Shown here: positions 35,267 through 43,584 of the stretch, piece by piece
How positions within the stretch are numbered: the stretch's first letter is position 1
Layout: each line of letters opens with the position of its first letter
Source of the DNA: Massilia sp. Root335
GTDB taxonomy: Bacteria; Pseudomonadota; Gammaproteobacteria; Burkholderiales; Burkholderiaceae_D
Direction: 5' to 3'
Assembly (NCBI RefSeq): GCF_001425685.1
Contig: NZ_LMCY01000022.1
Span: 51,659-109,058 of the forward strand
DNA length: 57,400 bases
Translations under genes and position numbers: made by a program
Notes under the pieces: model-generated
What the model saw: the letters and a program-made list of their open reading frames with translations, nothing else
Told to the model about the DNA's origin: nothing
Database searches by the model: none

Positions 35267-35899
35267 ATGCAAAACGATATCAAGCATAACGTTATTTCCC
35301 GCCTGACCCGCACGGCGCTGGCGCTGGCCCTGGCGGCGGGTTGCGGCCTGGCGGCGGCCAGTCCCGTCCATGTGACGATCGACACGTCCTCGTTCGGCGT
35401 GGCCAGCGGGTACCTCGACATGAACCTCAGTGCCACCGACAACGTGCCGCTCGCCACGGTGACGGTGACGGGGCTGGCCGGCTTCCAGAGTTCGCCCTAT
35501 ATCGATACCTGGGGCGTCACCGCCGTGGCCGGCGGCTGGCGGTTCCGCAACGATACGGCGAACGACCTGTTCCAGTCGGTCGATTTCGGCGGCCCGCTGT
35601 CGTTCGACCTCGATGTCGAGGGCGCGCCCGATCCGGCCGCGGCGTTCATCTCGACATTCGCCGTGTCGGCGTTCGGCAGCGACGGCACGACGCTGCTCGG
35701 CCGCCACGACGCCCTGAGCGGCGCGCTTGCCGAATTCACGTGGACGCCCGCCGCGCTGGCGGGCGTGGATGGCCAGCTCGGCATCCGTATCGTGGACCCG
35801 GCGGTGACGGTGGTTCCGGAGCCGGTCGACTGTGCGTTGCTGGGCATCGGCCTGGCCGGGCTGGCCCTGGCGCGGCGCCCGCGCAACAGGCGGCGCTAG
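35267..35899 (+). CDS. PEP-CTERM sorting domain protein
   Basis: 210 residues. A signal peptide (ALALALAAGCGLAAAS) is followed by a beta-rich mature part (FDLDVEGAPDPAAAFISTFAVSAFG). The C-terminus has VVPEP, a hydrophobic helix (LLGIGLAGLALA) and an Arg-rich end, the PEP-CTERM signal for exosortase-dependent surface sorting. It starts 12 nt after the lyase stop, so it is cotranscribed. Its function is unknown; a surface-attached partner of the lyase is possible. The exosortase itself must be elsewhere. Confidence 0.85.
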   Translation: MQNDIKHNVISRLTRTALALALAAGCGLAAASPVHVTIDTSSFGVASGYLDMNLSATDNVPLATVTVTGLAGFQSSPYIDTWGVTAVAGGWRFRNDTANDLFQSVDFGGPLSFDLDVEGAPDPAAAFISTFAVSAFGSDGTTLLGRHDALSGALAEFTWTPAALAGVDGQLGIRIVDPAVTVVPEPVDCALLGIGLAGLALARRPRNRRR

Positions 35900-35985
35900 C
35901 GCGACGACCTCTCCTGCATGCCGACGGCCGGCGGGCGCAACGCCCGTCCGGCCGGATGACTCCGATCCGAAGAACCCGACGTATC

Positions 35986-36999
35986 ATGAATTCGCTACTT
36001 GCTGCCCTGGCGCTTGCCGTGCCATGCGTTTTTTCCAGCTGGGCGCACGCCGCCGAGCTCGCTCCCAAGCCCCTGTACCGCGACCCGGTGTTCGACGGCG
36101 CGGCCGATGTCTCCATCGTGTTCGATCGCGCGGCCCATGTGTGGAAGATGTTCTACACCAATCGCCGGGCGACGATGACGCTGCCCGATCCGGACGACGT
36201 CGAATGGGTGCACGGCACCGCCATCGGCATCGCCGACTCCCGCGACGGCGTGCACTGGCGCTACCGGGGGACGGCGGCGTTCCCGAAGGCGTGCACGGAC
36301 GTGACGCTGTGGGCGCCGGACGTGCTCTACGAAAACGGCACCTACCACATGTGGCTCACCGTCGTGCCGGGCATATTCCACCGCTGGGGCGCGCCCGGTT
36401 CGCAGGCGCGCATCGTGCACCTGACCAGCACCGACCTGTCCAGCTGGAACTGCGCGGGCGACGTGACACTGGGCACGGGCAGCGTGATCGACCCCAGCGT
36501 CATGAAGCTGGGGCAGGGCTACCGCATGTGGTACAAGGACGAGCACGCCCAAAGCCGGATACTGGCGGCCGACAGCACGGATCTGCGCACCTGGACGAAG
36601 GTCGGCGACAAGCCGGTCAATCCGACGCACGGCGAGGGGCCGGTGGCGTTCCGGTTCAAGGGGCACTACTGGCTGATCGCCGACGTGTGGAAGGGCCTGA
36701 TCGTGCTGCGTTCCGAAAATGCGCTCGACTGGACGGAGCAGCCGGGCTACATCCTCGGCACGCCGGGCCGCACGGCGACCGACCGGGCCATGGGACAGCA
36801 CCCGGACGTCGTCGTCGATGGCGAGCGCGCATTCATCTATTATTTCGTGCACCAGAAGAACGAGGCCGAGGCGGCCGCCGATCCACGCTGGAACCAGCGC
36901 ACGGTCATCCAGGTGGCGGAGCTGGTCTACAAGGACGGCAGGCTGATCGTCGACCGCGACGCGCCGCTCCGGTTCCGGCTCCACGCCCCGTCCCCGTGA
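35986..36999 (+). CDS. Five-bladed propeller glycosidase-like protein (GH43/GH32-clan type)
   Basis: 337 residues with a signal peptide (MNSLLAALALAVPCVFSSWAHA). Propeller blades are visible: VWKMFYTNRRA, VTLWAPDVLYENGTYHMWLTVV, SVIDPSVMKLGQGYRMWYKDE and GPVAFRFKGHYWLIADVW. The WAPDVLYENG and VIDPSV blocks and conserved Asp/Glu pattern resemble GH43/GH32-related families, but I cannot name the family. ATG 35986 is chosen because the signal peptide begins there; ATG 35956 is an alternative with a longer basic n-region. It acts in the periplasm or outside, in the same block as the lyase. Confidence 0.75.
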   Translation: MNSLLAALALAVPCVFSSWAHAAELAPKPLYRDPVFDGAADVSIVFDRAAHVWKMFYTNRRATMTLPDPDDVEWVHGTAIGIADSRDGVHWRYRGTAAFPKACTDVTLWAPDVLYENGTYHMWLTVVPGIFHRWGAPGSQARIVHLTSTDLSSWNCAGDVTLGTGSVIDPSVMKLGQGYRMWYKDEHAQSRILAADSTDLRTWTKVGDKPVNPTHGEGPVAFRFKGHYWLIADVWKGLIVLRSENALDWTEQPGYILGTPGRTATDRAMGQHPDVVVDGERAFIYYFVHQKNEAEAAADPRWNQRTVIQVAELVYKDGRLIVDRDAPLRFRLHAPSP

Positions 37000-37032
37000 C
37001 GACCGGCCGGCGCGGCGCCGATTCCCACGCTT

Positions 37033-37070
37033 TTGCCAATTACTTGGTATAGAATTTATTTTGGACCAAC
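37033..37070. promoter_or_regulatory. Palindromic AT-rich element upstream of GH97
   Basis: In the gap between the propeller gene and GH97, CCAA-TTAC-TTGG (37037-37048) overlaps GTATAGAAT (37047-37055), and a 9-bp palindrome TTGGACCAA follows (37061-37069). This AT-rich island in GC-rich DNA looks like an operator/promoter. GTATAGAAT also occurs upstream of the GH29 gene (3608-3616). Confidence 0.45.
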
Positions 37071-37120
37071 AAGGCGGCGCCGCTGCGCCGCCGATACAAG
37101 ACCCTCCAGAGGATACTCGA

Positions 37121-39058
37121 ATGACCTTGCCCCGATTTTCATCCGTGCTCGCGGCCGCCGTCGCATCCGTGCTCGTGCCGGCCGCTTCGGCCTGGGCCGC
37201 GCCGCTCGTCGTCTCGTCGCCGGACGGACGCGTCGCGATCCGCATCGAGCAGGATGCCAGCCGGTTCACCATCGCGCGCCGCGGCAAGACCGTCATCGCC
37301 GCGTCGCCGCTGGGCCTGGAGCTGGACGGTGTGCCGGCGTTCGGCGCGCTGGCGCTGGAACGGCGCGACGACGTCGCGGTCGACCGCACGATTCCGCTGA
37401 CCGCGACCAAGGCCGCCGCGGCGCGCGACCATTATCGGGGCGCGACGCTGACGTTCCGCGAGCGCGGGGCCGCCGGCCGGCGCCTGTTCATCGACGTGCG
37501 CGCGTATGACGACGGCGTCGCCTTCCGCTACCGTATCGACGGCACCGATCCCGTGCGCCTGCGCGGCGAACGGACCGCGTTCGTGCCGGCGGGGGACCCG
37601 GAATGCCTGGTGTCGAAGGCCGCCGGCGCCCACGAGGTGCCGTTCGACCGCGTGAAGGTGTCGCAACTGCGCGAGGGCGTCGCCTACGACGTGCCGGTGG
37701 TGTGCACCACGCCGGCCGGCGACACCTCGTACGCCATCACGCAGGCCAACCTGAACGGCTATACCGGCGCGTCCCTGTGGCGCGAAGGCGGCGCGCTGCG
37801 GGTGCGGCTGTCGGCGGTGCCCAAGCGCGACGGTCCGGCGTTCGTGTCGAAGGGCGGGCTGACGACGGCCTGGCGCGCGGTCATGCTGGGCGACCGCATC
37901 GGCGACATGATCGGCTCCCAGCTGGTCGGCAACCTGAATCCCGCGCCGGACGGCGACTTCAGCTGGGTGCGGCCGGGCAAGGCCGCGTGGGACTGGTGGT
38001 CCGGCCCACTGGCGGGCATGAAGCCCGACATGGCAAGCTATCGCCGCTTCATCGATTTCGCGGCGGCCGCCGGATTGCCGTACTACCTGATCGACGCCGG
38101 CTGGGCCTACGGCTCCGGCCCCGACTGCTGGATCGCGCTGCCGGGGACCGACATCACCCGCGCCGCGGACGGCATCGACATCCCGGCGCTCGTGCGCTAC
38201 GCGGCCGGCAAGGGCGTGGGCCTGATGTTGTGGGCCCATTGGGAACACGTCGCGCGACGCATGGACGAGGTGCTCGACACCTATGCGCGCTGGGGCGTCA
38301 AGGGCGTCAAGATCGATTTCATGGACCGCGACGACCAGGAGATGGTCGACTTCTACCAGCGCGTCGCGCGCGCCACCGCGCAGCGCCACCTGCTGCTCGA
38401 CCTGCACAGCGCCTACGTGCCGGACGGGCTGCAGCGCACGTATCCGAACTTCATCACCCAGGAAGGCGTGATGGGCGCGGAGTGGAACAAGATGAACCGG
38501 ACGATCACGCCGCGCCACAACCTGATGCTGCCCTATACGCGCATGCTCGCCGGCCCGATGGACTACACGCCCGGCGGCTTCCACAACGCCACGCCGGACA
38601 CCTTCACCGTGCGCGCCGAGATGCCGCAGACCCAGACGACGCGCGGCCAGGCGCTGGCGATGTACGTGGTGTACGACAGCCCGCTGCAGATGGTGTCCGA
38701 CGACCCCGACGCCTACCGCGACGCGGCCGGCTTCGATTTCATCCGGCGCGTGCCGACCGCATGGGACGAGACGCGTTACCTGGCGGGCGAGCCCGGACGC
38801 GACATCGTGCTGGCGCGGCGCCAGGGCAGCACCTGGTACGTCGGCGCGATGACGGCAGACGATGCGAAGGACGGCCGCGTCGAGCGCGTCGCGCTGCGCT
38901 TCCTGCCCGCGGGGCGTTACCGTGTCACGACCTGGGAGGATGGCGCCACGCCGAACGACGTCGTGCGCAAGGAGCGCGAGGTCGGCGCCGGCGACGTGCT
39001 CCCGTTGCGGCTCGCGTCCTCCGGGGGCGCCGTGGCGATCCTGGAACGCCTCGAATGA
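37121..39058 (+). CDS. GH97 glycosidase, probable retaining alpha-galactosidase
   Basis: 645 residues. Signal peptide to about SAWAA, an N-terminal beta-sandwich (about 28-270), the GH97 TIM barrel (about 275-560; PYYLIDAGWAYG) and a C-terminal beta domain. VKIDFMD gives Asp399, the nucleophile position of the retaining GH97 branch (BtGal97b type, alpha-galactosidase), and ITQEGVMGAEW gives Glu448 as candidate acid/base. Inverting SusB-type enzymes lack that Asp. ATG 37121 has AGAGGA upstream. The next gene overlaps its stop (ATGA). Confidence 0.92.
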   Translation: MTLPRFSSVLAAAVASVLVPAASAWAAPLVVSSPDGRVAIRIEQDASRFTIARRGKTVIAASPLGLELDGVPAFGALALERRDDVAVDRTIPLTATKAAAARDHYRGATLTFRERGAAGRRLFIDVRAYDDGVAFRYRIDGTDPVRLRGERTAFVPAGDPECLVSKAAGAHEVPFDRVKVSQLREGVAYDVPVVCTTPAGDTSYAITQANLNGYTGASLWREGGALRVRLSAVPKRDGPAFVSKGGLTTAWRAVMLGDRIGDMIGSQLVGNLNPAPDGDFSWVRPGKAAWDWWSGPLAGMKPDMASYRRFIDFAAAAGLPYYLIDAGWAYGSGPDCWIALPGTDITRAADGIDIPALVRYAAGKGVGLMLWAHWEHVARRMDEVLDTYARWGVKGVKIDFMDRDDQEMVDFYQRVARATAQRHLLLDLHSAYVPDGLQRTYPNFITQEGVMGAEWNKMNRTITPRHNLMLPYTRMLAGPMDYTPGGFHNATPDTFTVRAEMPQTQTTRGQALAMYVVYDSPLQMVSDDPDAYRDAAGFDFIRRVPTAWDETRYLAGEPGRDIVLARRQGSTWYVGAMTADDAKDGRVERVALRFLPAGRYRVTTWEDGATPNDVVRKEREVGAGDVLPLRLASSGGAVAILERLE

Positions 39059-40758
39059 CCGCGCACACCGTGGCCGGCGCAGACATGGTGGAACGCGTTC
39101 GCATGACTCCTGTCCGGCGCTGGCTCGGCGCACTGTGCGCCATCGCGGCCGGCGCCGCCGTGACGGCGAGCCCCGGCTGGGCCGAGGAGCAGGCGCCGGC
39201 CGGCCGCACCGCGCAGTGGGGCGACCTCGGTAATGGGCGCTACCGCAATCCCGTCCTGCCGGCCGACTACAGCGACCTGGATGCGATCCGCGTCGGCGAC
39301 GACTATTATGCGATTTCGTCGAGCTTCCAGTTTTCGCCGGGGATGGCGATCCTGCATTCGCGCGACCTGGTCAACTGGGAAACCGTGGGCCACGCGGTGC
39401 CCGACCTGACCCAGGTGTCTCCGGAACTGAACTGGGACCGGATGAACCGCTACGGCCGGGGCATCTGGGCCGGCGCCATCCGCCATCACGCGGGCCGGTT
39501 CTGGATCTACTTCGGCACCCCCGAGGAAGGCTATTTCATGACGAGCGCAGCGCGTCCGGAAGGGCCGTGGGCCCCGCTGCGCCAGGTGCTGCGCGCGCCC
39601 GGATGGGACGACTGCGCGCCGTTCTGGGACGATGACGGCAAGGGCTATTTCGTCGGCACGAACTTCAGCGACGGCTACAAGATCCACCTGTGGGAAATGG
39701 GGGCCGACAACGCGACGCTGATCCCGGCGTCGGACCGGGTGATCTACCAGTCCAAGGGCAGCGAAGCCAACAAGCTGTACAAGTTCGACGGCACGTACTA
39801 TCACTTTTTCAGCGAAGTGCAGGGCGACACCCGCGTGATGATGATGCGGCGCGCCCCGTCGATACACGGGCCGTGGTCCGCCAGGCGCCAGCTCATGCAC
39901 GCCGACGTCAGCGCCATGCAGCCGAACCAGGGCGGGATCGTCCAGGGCCCGGACGGGAACTGGTATTTCTTCACGCACCACGGCGACGGCGATTGGTCGG
40001 GCCGGGCCGCAAGCCTGCTGCCGGTCCACTGGATCGACGGCTGGCCCGTGATCGGGCAACCCGACCGCGACGGCATCGGCACGATGGTGTGGGAAGCGGC
40101 CATGCCGGCATCGCATTCGCGCCGCCTGTTTCCGCAAGGGGGCGACGGCTTCGACGGCCCGGCACTCGCGCCGGCGTGGGAATGGAATTACCAGCCGCGC
40201 ATGGACAAGTGGTCGCTGTCGGCCCGTCCCGGCTATCTGCGCCTGCACGCGTTTTCCGGCCTGGATGGCGGCAACCTGCTCAAGATCGGCAACGTGCTGA
40301 CCCAGCGGGTCGTGCGCACCGGCGGCCAGTCGTTCGCCGCGCGGCTCGAACTGAAGGGCATGGCCGACGGCCAGCACGCGGGCCTGCTCCACTTCACGGC
40401 GCGGCCGCGCGCCGCCAACCCGGCCGCCTCCACGGCGTCGGCCGGCATCGTGATGGCGGACGGCCGGCGCTACCTGGAAATCTCGCGCGACGGCACCTAC
40501 ACGCGGTTGCGGCCATGGCCGCACGACGCGATCTGGCTGCGTTCGAGCTGGGGACTGGACGGCAGGAGCACGCTGGCCGCCAGCGCCGACGGCAAGCGTT
40601 TCGAACCTGTGCTGCCGGACTTCCCGTTGACCTGGGGCGCCTACCGCGGCAGCCGCGTCGGGCTGTTCACGTTCAACCAGGCGGGCGAACACGGGTACGT
40701 GGACGTCGACAGCGTGACCTATGCCGTCGACAACCGTGCCGGTGCGCCCCGACGCTGA
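39055..40758 (+). CDS. GH43 (probable GH43_12) beta-xylosidase/alpha-L-arabinofuranosidase
   Basis: 567 residues from the ATG that overlaps the GH97 stop as ATGA; an alternative ATG at 39103 gives a neater signal peptide (MTPVRRWLGALCAIAAG). The five-bladed GH43 propeller covers about 60-360: YRNPVLPADYSDLDAIRV with the catalytic-base Asp, DDCAPFWDDDGKGYFVGT and KGSEANKLYKFDGTYYHFFSE with the acid Glu. A C-terminal concanavalin-like beta-sandwich (about 375-560) follows. It would remove xylosyl or arabinosyl residues in the periplasm. It is coupled to GH97, so both probably act on the same branched glycan. Confidence 0.9.
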   Translation: MTAHTVAGADMVERVRMTPVRRWLGALCAIAAGAAVTASPGWAEEQAPAGRTAQWGDLGNGRYRNPVLPADYSDLDAIRVGDDYYAISSSFQFSPGMAILHSRDLVNWETVGHAVPDLTQVSPELNWDRMNRYGRGIWAGAIRHHAGRFWIYFGTPEEGYFMTSAARPEGPWAPLRQVLRAPGWDDCAPFWDDDGKGYFVGTNFSDGYKIHLWEMGADNATLIPASDRVIYQSKGSEANKLYKFDGTYYHFFSEVQGDTRVMMMRRAPSIHGPWSARRQLMHADVSAMQPNQGGIVQGPDGNWYFFTHHGDGDWSGRAASLLPVHWIDGWPVIGQPDRDGIGTMVWEAAMPASHSRRLFPQGGDGFDGPALAPAWEWNYQPRMDKWSLSARPGYLRLHAFSGLDGGNLLKIGNVLTQRVVRTGGQSFAARLELKGMADGQHAGLLHFTARPRAANPAASTASAGIVMADGRRYLEISRDGTYTRLRPWPHDAIWLRSSWGLDGRSTLAASADGKRFEPVLPDFPLTWGAYRGSRVGLFTFNQAGEHGYVDVDSVTYAVDNRAGAPRR

Positions 40759-40885
40759 GCCCGCACGTCCATCGGCATTGCCGATGGCGCCGATCGGCAT
40801 TTCCCGTTTCCCCTCCGCGTCGATCGATACGAGAATCGGCTGCCTGCCAACGTGCAGTCGAATCAACGATCGACAAGGAGAGGAA

Positions 40886-41605
40886 ATGAGTGAAATGATT
40901 TTGATCGTCGGCGGAAGCTCCGGCATGGGGCTGTGCCTCGCGAGGTCGCTGATCGCGGACGGCGCCCGGGTCGTCATCGCGGGCCGTTCTACCGACCGCC
41001 TGCGCCGTGCGGCCGACTCGCTGGCCGACGTCGGGGACGTGGGCACGATTGCCGCCGACATCACGCGCGAGGACGACGTCATCCGGCTGTTCGCGGAATG
41101 CGGCGACCTCGATCACATCGTGTCCACCGCGGCGGACATCGAAGGCGCCTACGAATTGCTGCCGGCGCTGGACGTGGCCGCCGCGCGCAAGGTCGTGGAC
41201 TCCAAGTTCATCGGGCCGCTGCTGCTGGCCAAGCACGGCGCCGCGCGCCTGGCCGGGAAGGGCTCGATCACGTTCACGTCCGGCATCGCGGCCTATCGGC
41301 CCGCGGCGCGCGGTTCCGTGGTCGCCGGCGTCAACGGCGCGCTGGAATCGCTCGCCTACGCGCTGGCCATCGAACTGGCGCCGATCCGCGTGAACGTCGT
41401 GTCGCCGGGCTGGGTCGACACGCCGATCTGGAAGCAGGTCGCGGGCGACGAGGCCAGCGCCAGGTTGAACGACATGGCGAAGCGGCTGCCGGTGGGGCGG
41501 ATCGGCCAGGCCGCGGACATCGCCGACGGCATCCGCTTCCTGATGCGCAACGGCTTCGCTACCGGGTCGGTGCTGCATCTGGATGGCGGGCATCGGCTGG
41601 TGTAG
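40886..41605 (+). CDS. Divergent short-chain dehydrogenase/reductase lacking YxxxK
   Basis: A 239-residue SDR-fold protein. The nucleotide-binding GGSSGMG is at 9-15 and the DI/NAG-equivalent region reads STAAD. After TFTSG the usual YxxxK stretch is replaced: aligning on ALESLAYALAIELAPIRVNVVSPGWVDT, the Tyr and Lys positions fall on Val and Asn (SVVAGVNGALES). The fold is intact to the C-terminal LHLDGGH. ATG 40886 has AAGGAGAGG upstream. Its 3' end overlaps the convergent LysR gene by 47 nt. It either uses other residues or does not act as a standard dehydrogenase; the substrate is unknown. Confidence 0.85.
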   Translation: MSEMILIVGGSSGMGLCLARSLIADGARVVIAGRSTDRLRRAADSLADVGDVGTIAADITREDDVIRLFAECGDLDHIVSTAADIEGAYELLPALDVAAARKVVDSKFIGPLLLAKHGAARLAGKGSITFTSGIAAYRPAARGSVVAGVNGALESLAYALAIELAPIRVNVVSPGWVDTPIWKQVAGDEASARLNDMAKRLPVGRIGQAADIADGIRFLMRNGFATGSVLHLDGGHRLV

Positions 41606-42491
41606 CGTCGCCGCTTGCCAAAGGCAGCGCGGCGAGCAGCGCCGCCAGGCCGATCGACGACGGCCCGCGTTTGCGGTACGCGATCGACACCGGCACCGCC
41701 GCGGCGTCGCCGTGCAGGGGAACGACCGCCAGATGCGCGTCCCGGATCGACGGCACCATGCGCGGCACGATGGCGCAGCCCAGGCCGCGCTCCACGAGAC
41801 CGACGATCGCCGCCACGCTGCCGGATTCGCCGGCGATCCGCGGCGGCCCGTCCGGGCATGATCGAAACGCGGTCTCGAACATCCCGCGATAGGCGCAACC
41901 CTGCGCCGTCACGAGGAAGCGCTCGTGCGCGATGTCGTCGTGGCCGACGCTCGCGCGCGCCGCCAGCGGATGACCGGGCGGCGCGATCAGGACGAGCGGC
42001 TCGAGCGCGATCTCGCGGCAAACGAGGTCGTCGTCCGGCGCGCGCGTGCCGAAGAAGAATGCCGCGTCGAGCGTGCCGTCCTTGACGCCGGCGTGCAGTG
42101 CCGACGTCGCGGCGACGGCCACCCTGACGCTGACGTCCGGATGCGTGGCCGCCATCCGCGCCACGACGTCCGGCAGGAACGCGGCCGCGATGGTCTCGAT
42201 GCCGCCCACGTCCAGCGTCCGGCACGCGACGCCGCCCGCGGCCAGCACGGCGCCGCGCGCCTCGTCCGCCAGGCCGGCCAGCCGGTCCGCGTAGCCGAGC
42301 AGGCACGCGCCCGCGGCGGTCAGGGCGAGCTTGCGGTTCGACCGGTCGAACAGCGCCACGCCGAGATCGGCCTCCAGCGACTGCATCTGTTCCGTGACGC
42401 TCGACTGCGTGCGGTGGATCTGGCGTGCGGCCTCGCTGAAGTTCAGGGTGCGGGCGACGCGTATGAAGGTCTTCAGGCGTTTCAGGTCCAT
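41559..42491 (-). CDS. LysR-family transcriptional regulator
   Basis: 310 residues. The N-terminal winged helix-turn-helix (LKTFIRVARTLNFSEAARQIHRTQSSVTEQMQSLEADLGVALFDR) is followed by a LysR substrate-binding domain (about 90-290). It is 43 nt downstream of tssA on the same strand and overlaps the convergent SDR gene. The SDR is its natural candidate target because LysR genes often control a neighbour, although here the genes are convergent rather than divergent. It marks the right end of the non-T6SS block. Confidence 0.92.
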   Translation of the reverse strand: MDLKRLKTFIRVARTLNFSEAARQIHRTQSSVTEQMQSLEADLGVALFDRSNRKLALTAAGACLLGYADRLAGLADEARGAVLAAGGVACRTLDVGGIETIAAAFLPDVVARMAATHPDVSVRVAVAATSALHAGVKDGTLDAAFFFGTRAPDDDLVCREIALEPLVLIAPPGHPLAARASVGHDDIAHERFLVTAQGCAYRGMFETAFRSCPDGPPRIAGESGSVAAIVGLVERGLGCAIVPRMVPSIRDAHLAVVPLHGDAAAVPVSIAYRKRGPSSIGLAALLAALPLASGDATPADARHPDAAPTR

Positions 42492-42533
42492 GGCGTTCGG
42501 GCGGCTGGCGGAGGACCGATTGTACCCGTTCGT

Positions 42534-43580
42534 TTACTCCGCCCGCGGCACCCCCAGCAATTCTTCCAGATGCGCCAGCGACCCCTGGTCCTTGATCACG
42601 GACCGCAGCCAGGTATGCAGATCCTGCTCGCCGGCGCTCGCAGCCTTCTCCGCGAAATACGACACGGGGCTGTGCGGCTCCGTCTCGCGGAAGAACTTCG
42701 CGATGGTGCGCAGCTGGGCGATCGCATCGGCGCGCGTGCGGATCGGCCCCGGCCCGGCGGCCGGCGGCTGCGGCGCCACCGCGACGGCGGGCAGCGCCGG
42801 CGATGCCTGCGCGGCTGCCTCGACCGGCTGCGGCGCCTGTGGCGCGGCCGCGTGCGCCGGCAGCGCGTGCAGCAGCGTCTGCACCGCGTCGCGCGCGGCG
42901 GAAAAGCCGGGGCTGTCGTGGCCCAGGCGCGCGTCGGCCGCCCGCTCGAGCTGCGCCAGCGCGTCCAGGCAGGCCTGCGCGTCGCTACGCAGCGCGTCGC
43001 TGAAGGCGGGGGAGCTCGCGCGCTTCGCGGCTTCCAGGTCCGCCACGCGCGGCGGCGTGTCGGCGTCGCCGGCGGCGGCGCGGCGGCGCGCCGCTTCGAA
43101 GTCGACCGTCGAGTAGGCGGTGCCGCGGCCTTCCGTCAGCGGCATCTCGCGCACGAGGGCGCGCGTGCGCGACAAGATCCACGCGAGGTTGCCGATGCGC
43201 TGTTCCTGGTCGCCGCCGTCCGCTTCCGGATACAGGCCCGCGTCCCAGAAGCGGTCACACAGGCCCGCGAGCAGCAGGAATCCTTCGCTCAGGCCGCGCA
43301 TATGGTGCCGCCTGGCGGCCGCCTCGGTGAGCCAGACGGCAAGGCGCAGGTCCTTCGTCTGTTCGGCCAGCAGGCGCGCGCAGCGCTCGACGACGAAGCC
43401 CCAGTCGGCCTCCTTGAGCTCCGTGACCCATTCGCCTTGCGCGAGCGACGGGTCGTCGAACTGGCGCGCGCGGGCGATGGCGTCCAGGTCCGGGGAAAAC
43501 GCGAGGTCGGCGCCGCACGGTTGCGCGGCGGAGATCGGGGCGAGCAGGGCGTCGGCGGTGAACATGGTGTCTTTCGTCAT
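42534..43580 (-). CDS. tssA: T6SS protein TssA (ImpA-type)
   Basis: A 348-residue protein of the ImpA/TssA family. The N-terminal ImpA domain is seen in LLAPISAAQPCGADLAFSPDLDAIARAR and EADWGFVVERCARLLAEQTKDLRLAVWLTEA. A middle Ala/Pro-rich linker and a C-terminal domain follow (RADAIAQLRTIAKFFRETEPHSPVSYFAEKA). TssA primes baseplate and sheath assembly. Start is 43580 or the internal ATG 43565, which has a weak GAAAG site. It lies 4 nt after the OmpA gene in the tssM arm. Confidence 0.94.
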   Translation of the reverse strand: MTKDTMFTADALLAPISAAQPCGADLAFSPDLDAIARARQFDDPSLAQGEWVTELKEADWGFVVERCARLLAEQTKDLRLAVWLTEAAARRHHMRGLSEGFLLLAGLCDRFWDAGLYPEADGGDQEQRIGNLAWILSRTRALVREMPLTEGRGTAYSTVDFEAARRRAAAGDADTPPRVADLEAAKRASSPAFSDALRSDAQACLDALAQLERAADARLGHDSPGFSAARDAVQTLLHALPAHAAAPQAPQPVEAAAQASPALPAVAVAPQPPAAGPGPIRTRADAIAQLRTIAKFFRETEPHSPVSYFAEKAASAGEQDLHTWLRSVIKDQGSLAHLEELLGVPRAE

Positions 43581-43584
43581 TGGA

